A stretch of 64,000 nucleotides of DNA, taken from NCBI RefSeq assembly GCF_000960475.2, contig NZ_JZDQ02000009.1, positions 62,001-126,000 on the forward strand. The letters are read 5' to 3'. The position numbers and the translations under genes were made by a program. Below are positions 16,984 to 25,254 of this stretch, piece after piece. The notes under the pieces are model-generated. The model was not told the origin of the DNA. It did not search any database and saw nothing but the letters and a program-made list of their open reading frames with translations. This stretch comes from Nocardioides luteus. Lineage in GTDB: Bacteria > Actinomycetota > Actinomycetes > Propionibacteriales > Nocardioidaceae. Position 1 is the stretch's first letter; every line of letters begins with the position of its first letter.

Positions 16984-17149
16984 GTGTTCCTCCTACGAAA
17001 CGACCAGGCACCCGCGTGGTTGCAGGCGCCAGGGCTGCCCGACCACCGCGATGTGCCCGAGCACGGCCCTCTCGGGAGTATGTCGGCGGGTCAGCGGGTC
17101 GGCCATGCGGAGAAAGAAAATTTCACCGTCGCGACGAAATCATTACCAA

Positions 17150-17183
17150 AGAGGGCGAAGTGGTCTGGACCACTTCGCCCTCT
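17150..17183. terminator. Terminator hairpin of protease copy 2
   Basis: A 16-bp perfect stem (AGAGGGCGAAGTGGTC and its complement) with a 2-nt loop lies 19 bp beyond the protease 2 stop. Read on the minus strand it is followed by TTTGG. It also sits in the upstream region of protease copy 1, insulating the two genes. Confidence 0.8.
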
Positions 17184-17201
17184 GTGGCGTCAGTCTTGGC
17201 G

Positions 17202-18074
17202 TCAGTAGATGTTCACGTCGTAGGCGTTCAGCGCCTCGCGGACGGGCTGGTAGAAGGTGGTGCCGCCCGAGGAGCAGTCGCCGGAGCCGCCCGAGGTGAT
17301 CCCGAGCGCGGTCGAGCCCGCGTAGAGCGGACCACCGGAGTCGCCCGACTCGGCGCAGATGTCGGTCTGGATCATCCCGCGCACCGTGCCGGACCCGCGG
17401 TAGCGGACCGAGACGTCGAGCGCCTCGACCTCGCCGGAGTGCACGCCGGTGGACGAGCCGTCGCGGGTGACCCGCTGCCCGACCCGGGCGTCACCGACGC
17501 TGTAGCCACCCTGATGGCTCAACGAGCTGTTGGCGTAGCGCACCAGGGCGTAGTCGTTGCCCGGGAAGCTCGACTTCACGGTCGGTCCGATCCGGGTCGT
17601 CTGACCGGAGTTGGTGTACCACGTCTCCACCTCGTCGGCGCAGTGGCCGGCGGTGAGGAAGTAGTGGGTCCCGTTGCTGCGTACGTTGAAGCCGAGCGAG
17701 CAGCGGTAGCCGCCCCCGTGGATCGCGTCGCCGGGGCCGAGGAACGGCTTGAACTCGCCCTCGGCGCGCTTCAGCGTGATCGCGTCGGCATCGACACCGA
17801 CGGCGTCGGTCAGCTTGCTCAGCGCGCCCTCGGGGACGGTGGAGTCGGCGGTCACGACGACCTTGCCGGTAGCCTCGTCGGTGTACCACGCGATGCCCGA
17901 CAGCGCGGACCTGTTCACCGCGGCATCGACGGCGGAGTAGACGGCCGCGAGCGCCCTGGCGTTGCGCTTCTGCTCCGGAGGAGCGGCGACCGCCGGCATG
18001 GCCGCGGCGGTAGCCGCGAGTCCTAGACCGACCGCTGCAGCAAGCAGACGGTTACGTGACCTGGTGAACCTCAT
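17202..18074 (-). CDS. Secreted S1 family (streptogrisin-like) serine protease, copy 2
   Basis: 290 residues from the ATG at 18074, preceded by GGAGGAAC; an upstream in-frame start lacks such a site. Signal peptide to about residue 31, propeptide, then the mature protease with His144 (TAGHC), Asp174 (GNDYALV) and Ser246 (GDSGG). The four Cys of the mature enzyme are conserved with copy 1. It differs in a longer propeptide helix ([14 protein letters not shown]) and in ESGDSGG rather than EPGDSGG beside the active Ser. A tandem duplicate that has clearly diverged. Confidence 0.93.
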   Translation of the reverse strand: MRFTRSRNRLLAAAVGLGLAATAAAMPAVAAPPEQKRNARALAAVYSAVDAAVNRSALSGIAWYTDEATGKVVVTADSTVPEGALSKLTDAVGVDADAITLKRAEGEFKPFLGPGDAIHGGGYRCSLGFNVRSNGTHYFLTAGHCADEVETWYTNSGQTTRIGPTVKSSFPGNDYALVRYANSSLSHQGGYSVGDARVGQRVTRDGSSTGVHSGEVEALDVSVRYRGSGTVRGMIQTDICAESGDSGGPLYAGSTALGITSGGSGDCSSGGTTFYQPVREALNAYDVNIY

Positions 18075-18182
18075 ACGTTCCTCCACCGCGATGTGCCCGA
18101 ACACGACCACAGTGAGTATGTCGTTGTAGATGCCTCAACGGCCAGTCGTTGGCAAAAAACTTTCATAGTTCGACGAAATTTC

Positions 18183-18230
18183 GTACGCCGCGGGGCAAAG
18201 TGGCCCAAACCACCTCACCCCGCGGCGTAC
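18183..18230. terminator. Terminator hairpin of protease copy 3
   Basis: GTACGCCGCGGGG (18183-18195) pairs with CCCCGCGGCGTAC (18218-18230). An inner AGTGG/CCACC stem makes it a two-tier hairpin. It lies 10 bp beyond the stop codon of the third protease gene. Confidence 0.75.
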
Positions 18231-18240
18231 CCGTGCTTGA

Positions 18241-19113
18241 TCAGTAGATCGTGGCGCCGTACACGCTGAGCGCCTCGGTCACCGGCTGGAAGAAGGTCGT
18301 ACCGCCGGTGGTGCAGTTGCCCGAACCGCCGGAGGTCAGACCGAGCGCGGTCGAACCGGAGTAGAGCGCACCGCCGGAGTCACCGGGCTCGGCGCACACG
18401 TTGGTCTGGATCAGACCGCTGACGGTGCCCTCGGCGTAACGGACGCTCGCGTTGACCGCCGTCACGGTGCCGGTGTGGACACCGGTGGTGGAGCCGTCAC
18501 GGGTGACGCTCTGGCCGACCCGGGCGGTGCCCGCGGTGAAGCCACCGGTCTTGGAGATGGTCGAGTTGTAGCGGACGATGCCGTAGTCGTTGCCCGGGAA
18601 GCTCGAGCCAGCGGTCGAGCCGAGCAGCGTGGTCTGGGACGAGTTGGCGTACCAGGTCGAGACGTCGTTGGTGCAGTGGCCCGCGGTCAGGAAGTAGTCG
18701 GCGCCGCCGACCTTGACGTTGAAGCCGAGCGAGCAGCGGTAGCCGCCCCCGTAGATGGCGTCACCCGCGCCGATGAGCGGGGTGAACTCGCCCTTGGTGT
18801 GCTTGACGGTCACGGCCTGGTCGCCCTGATTCGTCTTCTCGGCCGCTGCCTTCTTCACCTCGGCGATCGCCGAGGCGGAGACGGTCTCGTCGACCGTGAT
18901 GACCACCTTGTTGGTGGCCGGGTCGGTGTACCACGACGAGCCGACCGGGGCGGACTCGGCGACGGCCGACTTGACCGACGCGACCTCAGCCTTGCTGAAC
19001 TCGGCGTCCGCGGCGGCTGCCGGGACGGCGACGGCGGCGGAGGCCGCGAGACCCACACCCGCGACGAGCGCGGCGAGCGTGCGGGGACGGAAGGTGGTGC
19101 GTTCGAACCTCAT
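18241..19113 (-). CDS. Secreted S1 family (streptogrisin-like) serine protease, copy 3
   Basis: 290 residues from the ATG at 19113 with AGGAGGAGA upstream. The signal peptide ends near AAADA (about 37). The propeptide ([19 protein letters not shown]) is recognisably homologous to those of the other two copies. The triad is His146, Asp176 and Ser246 with GDSGG. Its 5' leader carries a strong hairpin at 19133-19151 only 20 bp from the start codon, which the other copies lack. The enzyme is secreted and presumably degrades extracellular protein. Confidence 0.93.
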   Translation of the reverse strand: MRFERTTFRPRTLAALVAGVGLAASAAVAVPAAAADAEFSKAEVASVKSAVAESAPVGSSWYTDPATNKVVITVDETVSASAIAEVKKAAAEKTNQGDQAVTVKHTKGEFTPLIGAGDAIYGGGYRCSLGFNVKVGGADYFLTAGHCTNDVSTWYANSSQTTLLGSTAGSSFPGNDYGIVRYNSTISKTGGFTAGTARVGQSVTRDGSTTGVHTGTVTAVNASVRYAEGTVSGLIQTNVCAEPGDSGGALYSGSTALGLTSGGSGNCTTGGTTFFQPVTEALSVYGATIY

Positions 19114-19132
19114 ACGTCTCCTCCTGGGGGAA

Positions 19133-19151
19133 AGCCCGCTTGATGCGGGCT
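19133..19151 (-). promoter_or_regulatory. Leader hairpin of protease copy 3
   Basis: AGCCCGC-TTGAT-GCGGGCT forms a 7-bp stem in the 5' leader of protease 3, just upstream of its AGGAGGAGA site. It could stabilise the mRNA or modulate initiation. Confidence 0.4.
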
Positions 19152-19497
19152 CCGCACCCGGATCCACGGGTTTCGCGGCATTACCGGGAACGGGTAACTG
19201 AGTTTCGTGTTCTTTCCGCCACCCCGCATCACATTCGATTCCCCAAGAATCTGCATTGCAAAGACTCGTTCTTCGGATTCCTGCACTGCAGCAACACGCG
19301 ATGACCGCAGGGTTTCCGGCACTCAGCCCTTCGAAGAGGATTGGGTAAGCATGGCCAAGTTGTAGGTGCCCGGGTCGCGAGCCGCGTACGGTGGGTATCC
19401 CTGTTCATCTCGCTGCTCGAGCGGGGGATTCGGACGGAAATCGTCCGTCTTCCACACCTTCGGCGTGGCGACCGTTGATAGATGGTAGACAAACCCC
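19152..19497. other. Intergenic region between protease 3 and the divergent membrane protein
   Basis: About 350 bp between divergent genes, less GC-rich than the coding DNA. It includes a small hairpin GGACG-GAAAT-CGTCC (19433-19447) and a -10-like TAGACA (19486-19491) 6 nt before the downstream ATG. No gene is supported here. Confidence 0.5.
19486..19491 (+). promoter_or_regulatory. -10 element TAGACA, leaderless start
   Basis: TAGACA is followed by AACCCC and the ATG at 19498, the 6-nt spacing of leaderless promoters elsewhere in the window. Confidence 0.4.
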
Positions 19498-20403
19498 ATG
19501 CCGTATCCGCCGCCCCCAGGCTCCCCCGGTTCGGGCGCGCCTGACGAGGAGCCGCAGAAGCAGCCTGCGCCGTTCGACTACAACGAGCGCCTGATCGGGC
19601 TCTCCGAGGAGATCGGCGGCAACCGGCCTGCTTTCAACGCCCGCAAGGAGCGAGCCGGGCACGGCGGTCCGTTGCGCCAGGTCCTGACCATCGCCGCGTC
19701 CCTCGCGCTCGTGGTCGTCTGCGGGGTGGTCGTCTACGCCCTCTTCACCCGCGAGAACAATGCGGCCACGACCACCGGCGCGCCGACCGCGAGCGAGACC
19801 CCGTCGACGGGCAGGGGACCGACCGAGTCGGCGAAGCCGGGCGGCGGAACCGCCGACGTCGGCGGCGAGGCCAGCGGAGGGCCCGGCTGGCCCGGGACGA
19901 GCTCGCCGGCCGACCCGAGCGACGGCGCCACCTCGCGCTCGACGATCGGCCCCGAGCACCTCTCCAAGGCCGACGTCCCCCGCCCCTGGAAGTTCACCTA
20001 CGGCGAGGTCACGCTGAAGGCCCGCTACCTCAGCGGCAAGGACTACTCCGGCTGCAAGGCGACGCTTCGGCGCGCGATCCGCGACATCGGCTGCGACTAC
20101 GCCGTCCGGGTCTCCTACAAAGCCCAGCAGGGCAACCTGCGGATGACCCACTTCATCTACGACTTCAGCACCGTCGAGGCCGCCGAGAAGGCCGCCGCGA
20201 CGATCGAGCCCAAGCACGTGATCCCGCCCGAGGAAGCCTCCCTGCCCGGCTACACGCAGGGCTGGTTCAAGGTGAAGGACTACGGCAAGTACGTCGTCTA
20301 CACCATGGTCACGGCCAACGACGCCATCACCGTGGCCAAGGGCAAGGAGTACACCTCCTACGGCAACACCGACCTCGGCGCGGAGATCCTCTTCCGGATG
20401 TGA
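19498..20403 (+). CDS. Membrane-anchored protein with Cys-containing ectodomain, paralogue A
   Basis: 301 residues. The N-terminus is Pro/Gly-rich and cytoplasmic. It is followed by one membrane helix (LTIAASLALVVVCGVVVYAL, about 63-82), a Ser/Thr/Pro-rich linker and a C-terminal domain from about residue 165. That domain shares a pattern with the protein at 24459: GEV, an AxY strand, DYxxC, GCxYA, then LRM before an aromatic strand. The two Cys probably form a disulfide. I do not recognise the domain. Type II topology puts it outside the membrane. Confidence 0.75.
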   Translation: MPYPPPPGSPGSGAPDEEPQKQPAPFDYNERLIGLSEEIGGNRPAFNARKERAGHGGPLRQVLTIAASLALVVVCGVVVYALFTRENNAATTTGAPTASETPSTGRGPTESAKPGGGTADVGGEASGGPGWPGTSSPADPSDGATSRSTIGPEHLSKADVPRPWKFTYGEVTLKARYLSGKDYSGCKATLRRAIRDIGCDYAVRVSYKAQQGNLRMTHFIYDFSTVEAAEKAAATIEPKHVIPPEEASLPGYTQGWFKVKDYGKYVVYTMVTANDAITVAKGKEYTSYGNTDLGAEILFRM

Positions 20404-20414
20404 GGGCCCCGGGC

Positions 20415-21206
20415 TCAGGGCGTGGGCTGGTCCCCGGCCGATGACGTCGGGGCCGAGGGCGAAGGCTCGCTCGATGCGCTGCCGCTCTCGCTCGGCTGCG
20501 CCGAGGGCGAGGCGCTCGACCCGGTCGAGGACGACGGCTCGGCGCTGGGCTCCTCCGTCGAGGCCGGCTCCGACGGCTCGGCGTCCTCCGAGGGCTCCGT
20601 GCTCGCGCTCGGCGACTCGTCCGGGGTCGCGGTCGGGCCCGTCGAGGGACTCTCGCGCGGCCCGTCGTCGCCCTTGTCGGAGCCACCACCGGTCACACCG
20701 GAGATCGTCGTGCCGTCGTTCCCGTCGCCCACGATCGAGCTGACGCTGCGTCCGGCCAGCAGCTCGAAGGTCGTGATCACGGCGACCACCACCACGAACA
20801 TCGCCAGCGACAGCAGCGCGATCCGCTTCCAGGGCAGAGTCCTGAGGCGCTCGCGCCAGGGCGGCACCGGCTCGGCCTCGCCGCTCTCCGCGGCCGCGGT
20901 CTCCGTGTCGGGCTCCGCCGTCGGCCCCGAGCCGCTGCGTACGCCGGCGAGCCCGGCCGACCGCCAGCGGGCCAGGGCCTGGGCACTGGTCACCTTCTGG
21001 TGCGTCTTGGCGAGCCACTGCGAGTAGAGGTTGGAGCCGATCGTGGCCGCGACGCTGCCGATCGCCGCCCCGACGAGGGTGCCGACGGCACCGAGGGTGG
21101 AGAGCAGCAGCGCGGAGGTGACGGCTGCGAGGGCGCCTGCCGTGGTCGCGATCCAGTCGATCGGCTTCGTTGCGGGGGTGTCGCGGGAGGGCGGATTGTC
21201 GCTCAT
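20415..21206 (-). CDS. Membrane protein with Ser/Pro/Glu-rich tail
   Basis: 263 residues. An N-terminal hydrophobic pair of helices (about 20-62) carries small-residue repeats (GALAAVTSALLLSTLGAVGTLVGAAIGSV). A basic cytoplasmic loop follows, then another membrane helix (IALLSLAMFVVVVAVITTFELL, about 128-149) and a roughly 100-residue low-complexity tail of Ser, Glu, Pro and Thr that should be extracytoplasmic. The ATG has GGAGG upstream. The tail looks like a wall-spanning or glycosylated stalk. The function is unknown. It is convergent with paralogue A. Confidence 0.75.
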   Translation of the reverse strand: MSDNPPSRDTPATKPIDWIATTAGALAAVTSALLLSTLGAVGTLVGAAIGSVAATIGSNLYSQWLAKTHQKVTSAQALARWRSAGLAGVRSGSGPTAEPDTETAAAESGEAEPVPPWRERLRTLPWKRIALLSLAMFVVVVAVITTFELLAGRSVSSIVGDGNDGTTISGVTGGGSDKGDDGPRESPSTGPTATPDESPSASTEPSEDAEPSEPASTEEPSAEPSSSTGSSASPSAQPSESGSASSEPSPSAPTSSAGDQPTP

Positions 21207-21259
21207 CGACCTCCAGATTAACTCGCGAAACTACGCTACCGGAGCCAACTTGACGCAGA

Positions 21260-22033
21260 TCACCCTTGACTCAGGTCACGTTCCAGAGCCGCCGCACCGG
21301 ACATCAGGGTCGCCACGACGCTCGGCAGCGACTCCTTGTCGTAACGGACGCTGGGCATGGAGATCGACATCCCGGCCACGACGTCGCCCCCGGCGCCACG
21401 GACAGGGACGCCGACGGCGATCACGCCGCGCTCGGAACGGCCGTCGTTGAAGGCGAAGCCGTTGCGGCGTACGCGCTCGAGCTCGGTACGCAGCGCGTCC
21501 ATGTCTGGACGATCGGCCAGATGGTCGGCGTACCTCTCCCGGGAGTAGATCGAGGCGAGCTCGTCCTCGGAGATCTGGGCCAGGAGCAGGAGGCCGGCGG
21601 TGGTGCGGTGGGCCGGGAAGACCATGCCCTCGCGGGAGCCGACCTTGAGCGACTGCGGCGACTCGACCGAGGCGATGAACCGGCAGGTGTCACCGGCGCG
21701 TACGGCGACGTTGGCGGACTCGCCGAGCAGGTCGACCAGGCGCTGCAGGTGGGGCAGCGCCACCTGGCGGAGCCGCGAGGCGGTCGAGCGCGAGTGGGCG
21801 GCCAGCTCCAGCACCGGTCCGGCCCGGTAGACCTTGTCCTCGTCCTGGACCGCGAAGTCGCGGTAGACCAGCATCGCGAGCAGCCGGTGGGCGGTGGAGC
21901 GGGCAACGTCGAGCCGAGCCGCTGCCTCCGAGACGGTCAAACGGCCTTCGAGCTGAAGGATCGCCGCCAGCTTGAGCGCGTGGTCGACGCTGGTGATCGC
22001 GTACGGGGGCCGTGTCTTCAGCGGCTTGTCCAT
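21260..22033 (-). CDS. IclR family transcriptional regulator
   Basis: 257 residues: an N-terminal winged helix (about 12-75, SVDHALKLAAILQLEGRLTVSEAAARLDVARSTAHRLLAML) and a C-terminal IclR effector domain (VGSREGMVFPAHRTTAGLLLLA, GVIAVGVPVRG). IclR proteins usually control small aromatic or carboxylic acid catabolism. It is divergent from the mycothiol-dependent isomerase gene. The palindrome TGTTCT-N2-AGAACA at 22104 is a plausible operator for both. Confidence 0.9.
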   Translation of the reverse strand: MDKPLKTRPPYAITSVDHALKLAAILQLEGRLTVSEAAARLDVARSTAHRLLAMLVYRDFAVQDEDKVYRAGPVLELAAHSRSTASRLRQVALPHLQRLVDLLGESANVAVRAGDTCRFIASVESPQSLKVGSREGMVFPAHRTTAGLLLLAQISEDELASIYSRERYADHLADRPDMDALRTELERVRRNGFAFNDGRSERGVIAVGVPVRGAGGDVVAGMSISMPSVRYDKESLPSVVATLMSGAAALERDLSQG

Positions 22034-22103
22034 CCCACCTCTTCCTGATCACATCAAACCTGGCATCTCTCGTCTGATTTCGCAGGAGATTGACCGACCT
22101 ACA

Positions 22104-22117
22104 TGTTCTTGAGAACA
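22104..22117. promoter_or_regulatory. Candidate IclR operator
   Basis: A perfect 6+2+6 palindrome, TGTTCT-TG-AGAACA, lies in the 154-bp gap between divergent iclR-type and isomerase genes, about 71 bp from each start codon. IclR proteins bind short inverted repeats of this size. Confidence 0.5.
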
Positions 22118-22187
22118 GAATGACGTCTTCTGTCACGCCTGAAACCCCGCTCGCTGTGAACCCGACCATCATGAAAGGCTGATCGTC

Positions 22188-22847
22188 ATGTCCCTCCTCA
22201 TCGGCACCACCCCCACGCGTACGTTCGACGACTCGCGTCGCTGGGTCACCGAAGGCACGGCCCTGCTGACCGGCGCCATCGACGGCCTCGCCCCCGCCGA
22301 CTACGACGGCGACTCACAGCTGCCCGGCTGGACGCGCAAGCACCTGCTCGGCCACGTCGCCGCCAACGCCGACGCCCTCGGCAACCTGATCTCCTGGGCG
22401 GAGACGGGTGTGGAGAAGCGGATGTACGCCTCCACCGAGCAGCGCAACGCCGACATCGAGGCGGCCGCGACGCGTCCGGCCGAGGAGCTCCGGGCGTGGT
22501 ATCTCCGCAGCGCGGGCGAGCTCGACGCGGCCATGGACCGGCTGACCGCCGAGCAGTGGGAGCACGAGATCATCACCGCGCAGCTGGTCACCCGCCAGGC
22601 CAGCGACGTCCCGTGGATGCGTGCCCGCGAGGTCTTCATCCACGCCGTCGACCTCGGCGTCGGGATCACCTTCGCGGACCTGCCCGACGACTTCCTGCTC
22701 GTCCTCGCCGACGAGATCCGTACGAAGCGGGGGCTCTCCGACGACGACCTGAGCGGTGTCTCCGGCACGCTGCCCGAGGTCGCCGCCTGGCTCGCCGGGC
22801 GGCCGCACGGCCTCGTCGGGGCGCCGGAGCTCGGGCCCTGGTTGTGA
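22188..22847 (+). CDS. Mycothiol-dependent maleylpyruvate isomerase family protein
   Basis: 219 residues with the DinB-like four-helix bundle of the MDMPI_N family: GWTRKHLLGHVAANADAL near 42-60 carries the metal-binding His, and further metal ligands lie in EVFIHAVDLGVG (His at about 150). In the gentisate pathway such enzymes isomerise maleylpyruvate to fumarylpyruvate with mycothiol as cofactor. Many paralogues have other substrates. No gentisate dioxygenase or hydrolase gene is nearby, so the reaction is uncertain. The ATG is preceded by GAAAGG. Confidence 0.85.
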   Translation: MSLLIGTTPTRTFDDSRRWVTEGTALLTGAIDGLAPADYDGDSQLPGWTRKHLLGHVAANADALGNLISWAETGVEKRMYASTEQRNADIEAAATRPAEELRAWYLRSAGELDAAMDRLTAEQWEHEIITAQLVTRQASDVPWMRAREVFIHAVDLGVGITFADLPDDFLLVLADEIRTKRGLSDDDLSGVSGTLPEVAAWLAGRPHGLVGAPELGPWL

Positions 22848-22859
22848 CCCTTCCCGAGA

Positions 22860-23741
22860 TCAGCTCCAGCGGGCCAGCTTGTCCGGGTTGAGGACGATCC
22901 AGACGTCGGTGACCCGGCCGCCGGCGACCCGGAGGTTGGCGACACCACGGTGAGCGCCGTCCTCGACGAAGGTGAACCCGAGTCCGTCGGCGGTGGCCTC
23001 GGTGCGGATGGCCCACGTCGGTCGCTTGGTGAGCACGCCCAGCAGGAACCGCGCCACCTTCTCCGCTCCCTCGATCGGGTTGAGGGCCGCGCTGACCCGG
23101 CCGCCGCCGTCGGAGCGGAGCGTGACCGACGGGTCCAGCAGGGTCACCAGGCGGCCGAGGTCGCCACCGGCGGTGGCCGCGACGAAGGCGCGGACCACGT
23201 CGTCGTGCTCCGGCTGCGGGGCGACGTCGACGCGCTGCTCGGCGACCCGGCGTCGTGCCGAGGTGGCGAGCTGGCGCACCGCGGCCGGCGAGCGACCGAC
23301 CACCTCGGCGATGTCGCCGAACGGGACGGCGAAGATGTCATGGAGCACGAACGCGACCCGCTCGGCCGGGGTCATCGCGTCGAGCACGACCAGCAGCGCG
23401 GTGCTCACCGTGTCGTCCAGGGTCGCCCGGTCGGCCGGATCCTCGGGTCCGGCGAGGAGACCCGGCCGGACCGGCTCGGGCAGCCAGGGCCCGACGTACC
23501 TCTCCCGGCGGGATCTTGCCGACTTGAGCACGTCGAGGCAGACCCGGCTGGCGACGCGGCTCAGCCAGCCCGACGGGTTGTCGATCGCGGCCCGTTCGTC
23601 GTCGGAGAGGCGATACCAGCGCAGATAGGTCTCCTGGACCGCGTCCTCCGCCTCCTCGAGCGTGCCGAGCAGTCGGTAGGCGAGCGCGATCAGGCGACGG
23701 CGCTCGATCATCACCTCGCCCAGGTCGTCCATGTCAGGCAT
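22860..23741 (-). CDS. sigJ: ECF41-type sigma factor (SigJ-like) with SnoaL-like C-terminal domain
   Basis: 293 residues. Sigma-70 region 2 (about 10-75, LIALAYRLLGTLEEAEDAVQETYLRWY), region 4 (about 115-165, GDIAEVVGRSPAAVRQLATSARRRV) and a fused SnoaL-like domain. The linker DGGGR (DGGGK in the family) and the C-terminal NPDKL are hallmark ECF41 motifs that govern activity without a separate anti-sigma factor. The start is the ATG at 23741 downstream of GGAGGAG. It is divergent from the AhpD-like gene that ECF41 factors typically control. Confidence 0.93.
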   Translation of the reverse strand: MPDMDDLGEVMIERRRLIALAYRLLGTLEEAEDAVQETYLRWYRLSDDERAAIDNPSGWLSRVASRVCLDVLKSARSRRERYVGPWLPEPVRPGLLAGPEDPADRATLDDTVSTALLVVLDAMTPAERVAFVLHDIFAVPFGDIAEVVGRSPAAVRQLATSARRRVAEQRVDVAPQPEHDDVVRAFVAATAGGDLGRLVTLLDPSVTLRSDGGGRVSAALNPIEGAEKVARFLLGVLTKRPTWAIRTEATADGLGFTFVEDGAHRGVANLRVAGGRVTDVWIVLNPDKLARWS

Positions 23742-23772
23742 CGTGGCATCTCCTCCGGGGTTCACCTGATGT

Positions 23773-23799
23773 GACGAGCCGGACAGCGCGAATGTGAGG
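23773..23799 (-). promoter_or_regulatory. ECF41-type promoter of sigJ
   Basis: On the minus strand CCTCACA is followed by exactly 16 nt and CGTC. The known ECF41 target is TGTCACA-N16-CGTC, so five of seven -35 positions and the whole -10 match. It lies about 32 bp before the sigma factor start, consistent with autoregulation. Confidence 0.65.
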
Positions 23800-23816
23800 T
23801 GGCGACCTCACATTCG
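23789..23816. repeat. 28-bp palindrome shared by the two ECF41 promoters
   Basis: CGAATGTGAGGT and its complement flank GGCG. The palindrome arises because both divergent -35 elements (CCTCACA) and their flanks are arranged symmetrically, so the two RNA polymerases would contact the same short stretch. Confidence 0.75.
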
Positions 23817-23832
23817 TCTCCGACGTCTCGTC
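23806..23832 (+). promoter_or_regulatory. ECF41-type promoter of the AhpD-like gene
   Basis: CCTCACA (23806-23812), 16 nt, CGTC (23829-23832), facing the AhpD-like gene whose ATG is at 23881. It is identical in motif and spacing to the divergent sigJ promoter. Confidence 0.65.
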
Positions 23833-23880
23833 AAGCAGTGTGAATGCCCGCGCTGTGGCGGGCCGACCCGAAGGACCACG

Positions 23881-24333
23881 ATGCTCGCCAACGTCAACGT
23901 GACCAAGCTGTTCCCCGCTGCGTACAAGGCTCAGATGGCGGTCGAGGAGGCTGTCGAGGAGGCCATCACCGTCGCCGGCGTCGACCGGCTGACCGTCGAC
24001 CTCGTCAAGCTCCGCGCCTCCCAGATCAACGGCTGCGCCTTCTGCCTGCGGATGCACACCCAGGACGCCCTCAAGAACGGCGAGACCGCCGACCGCCTTG
24101 CTCTCGTCGCCGCCTGGTGGGAGTCGCAGTACTTCACGCCCGAGGAGCAGGCCGCCCTCACCATCGCCGAGCAGATCACCCGCATCGGCGACCTGCACAC
24201 CGCCGCCGCCCCGAAGGTGGATGTCGAGAGCATCCTCGACGCCAAGCAGATCGCCGCCCTCACCTGGGTCGCGATCGCCATCAACAGCTGGAACCGCATC
24301 GCGATCTCCAGCCACTACCCGGTCGCCCCCTGA
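23881..24333 (+). CDS. Carboxymuconolactone decarboxylase/AhpD-like protein
   Basis: 150 residues of the CMD family. The redox motif NGCAFCLRMH (CxxC followed by His) is that of AhpD-type peroxidase or disulfide reductases. The start is the ATG at 23881 (MLANVNVTKLF). ECF41 sigma factors are characteristically encoded beside a CMD, oxidoreductase or epimerase gene, and the divergent promoter pair here supports control by SigJ. A role in oxidative or thiol stress is likely but inferred. Confidence 0.92.
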   Translation: MLANVNVTKLFPAAYKAQMAVEEAVEEAITVAGVDRLTVDLVKLRASQINGCAFCLRMHTQDALKNGETADRLALVAAWWESQYFTPEEQAALTIAEQITRIGDLHTAAAPKVDVESILDAKQIAALTWVAIAINSWNRIAISSHYPVAP

Positions 24334-24349
24334 CCGACGGGGTGACGAG

Positions 24350-24410
24350 GTAGTCCGGGACGTTCCGGCCCATTACCCGCGGGTAGAGGGACCGGAACGT
24401 CCCGGACTAC
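24350..24410. repeat. 61-bp hairpin, family B copy 1
   Basis: A 19-bp perfect stem (GTAGTCCGGGACGTTCCGG and its complement) closes on a 23-nt loop that contains CCATTACCCGCGGGTAGA. The reverse complement aligns without gaps to the 61 bp at 49813-49873, including the loop. It lies 16 bp after the AhpD-like stop and could act as a terminator before the next gene. Confidence 0.85.
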
Positions 24411-24458
24411 GTTTGGATGGAACCACGCGGAAGCGCTTCTTCACTCGGCAAGGGACTG

Positions 24459-25238
24459 ATGACGACACCGACACCACCGCCGCCACCGCCGCCGGACGGG
24501 TACGGCGCGATGCCGCCGGCGCCGAACCTCGGGCCCCAGGGCGGCTGGCCGCCGAACGAAAGTTCGTTCACCCCGGGAGGGCCGCCGCCGGAGAAGCCGC
24601 ACAACCCGTGGCCCATCGTGATCGGGCTCGGGGCGATCGCCGGGGTGCTGGTGATCGGCGTGATCATCACGGCGGCGATCGTCATCCTCCGCGGCGACGA
24701 GGATCCCACCACCCGGCCTGGTCCGGTGACGGTGACCGCGACCCCGACCACGTCGCCGGACCCGTCGTCCGCGGCCCCTGACCCCGGCGGGCTGGCCGCG
24801 GAGCTCTTCGAGGGTGACTGGCGCTTCAGGCTCGGCGACGTGAGCATGAACGCGACGTACGTGGCTTCCCAGGACTACCCGGACTGCGGGCCGATCGCGT
24901 CGGCGGCGCTGGAGGGCAAGGGCTGCCGTTACGCCGCGATGGGGATCCACGATGCCGAGGGCGGGAAGCTCCGGATGCTCCGGGTCGTCTACGTCTTCGA
25001 CAGCGAGGCGACGGCGACGGCGGCCGCGGAGTCGGTGAAGGAGACCGACATCGACCTGCCCACCGGCAGTCTCGTCCAGGACGACGTGATCGGGAAGTGG
25101 GTCGCCAAGGACTCCTCCAAGGCGGTCGTGGTCGGTTTCGTGACCGCGCAGAAGGGTGTGCCGGAGACGACCGTCGACGACTTCCTCCACTACGGCACCG
25201 CCGACATCGCGGGCGCCCTGATCTTCATGGACCTCTAG
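24459..25238 (+). CDS. Membrane-anchored protein with Cys-containing ectodomain, paralogue B
   Basis: 259 residues starting MTTPTPPP, with a Pro-rich cytoplasmic N-terminus, one membrane helix (VIGLGAIAGVLVIGVIITAAIVIL, about 54-77), a Thr/Pro/Ser linker and a C-terminal extracytoplasmic domain. It shares with the protein at 19498 the pattern GDV, AxY, DYxxC, GCxYA and LRM. An upstream in-frame ATG at 24417 lies next to the hairpin and lacks similarity. The stop is followed after 16 bp by a serine hydrolase gene that may be cotranscribed. Confidence 0.75.
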   Translation: MTTPTPPPPPPPDGYGAMPPAPNLGPQGGWPPNESSFTPGGPPPEKPHNPWPIVIGLGAIAGVLVIGVIITAAIVILRGDEDPTTRPGPVTVTATPTTSPDPSSAAPDPGGLAAELFEGDWRFRLGDVSMNATYVASQDYPDCGPIASAALEGKGCRYAAMGIHDAEGGKLRMLRVVYVFDSEATATAAAESVKETDIDLPTGSLVQDDVIGKWVAKDSSKAVVVGFVTAQKGVPETTVDDFLHYGTADIAGALIFMDL

Positions 25239-25254
25239 GCCGGGCGAGGTGGCG

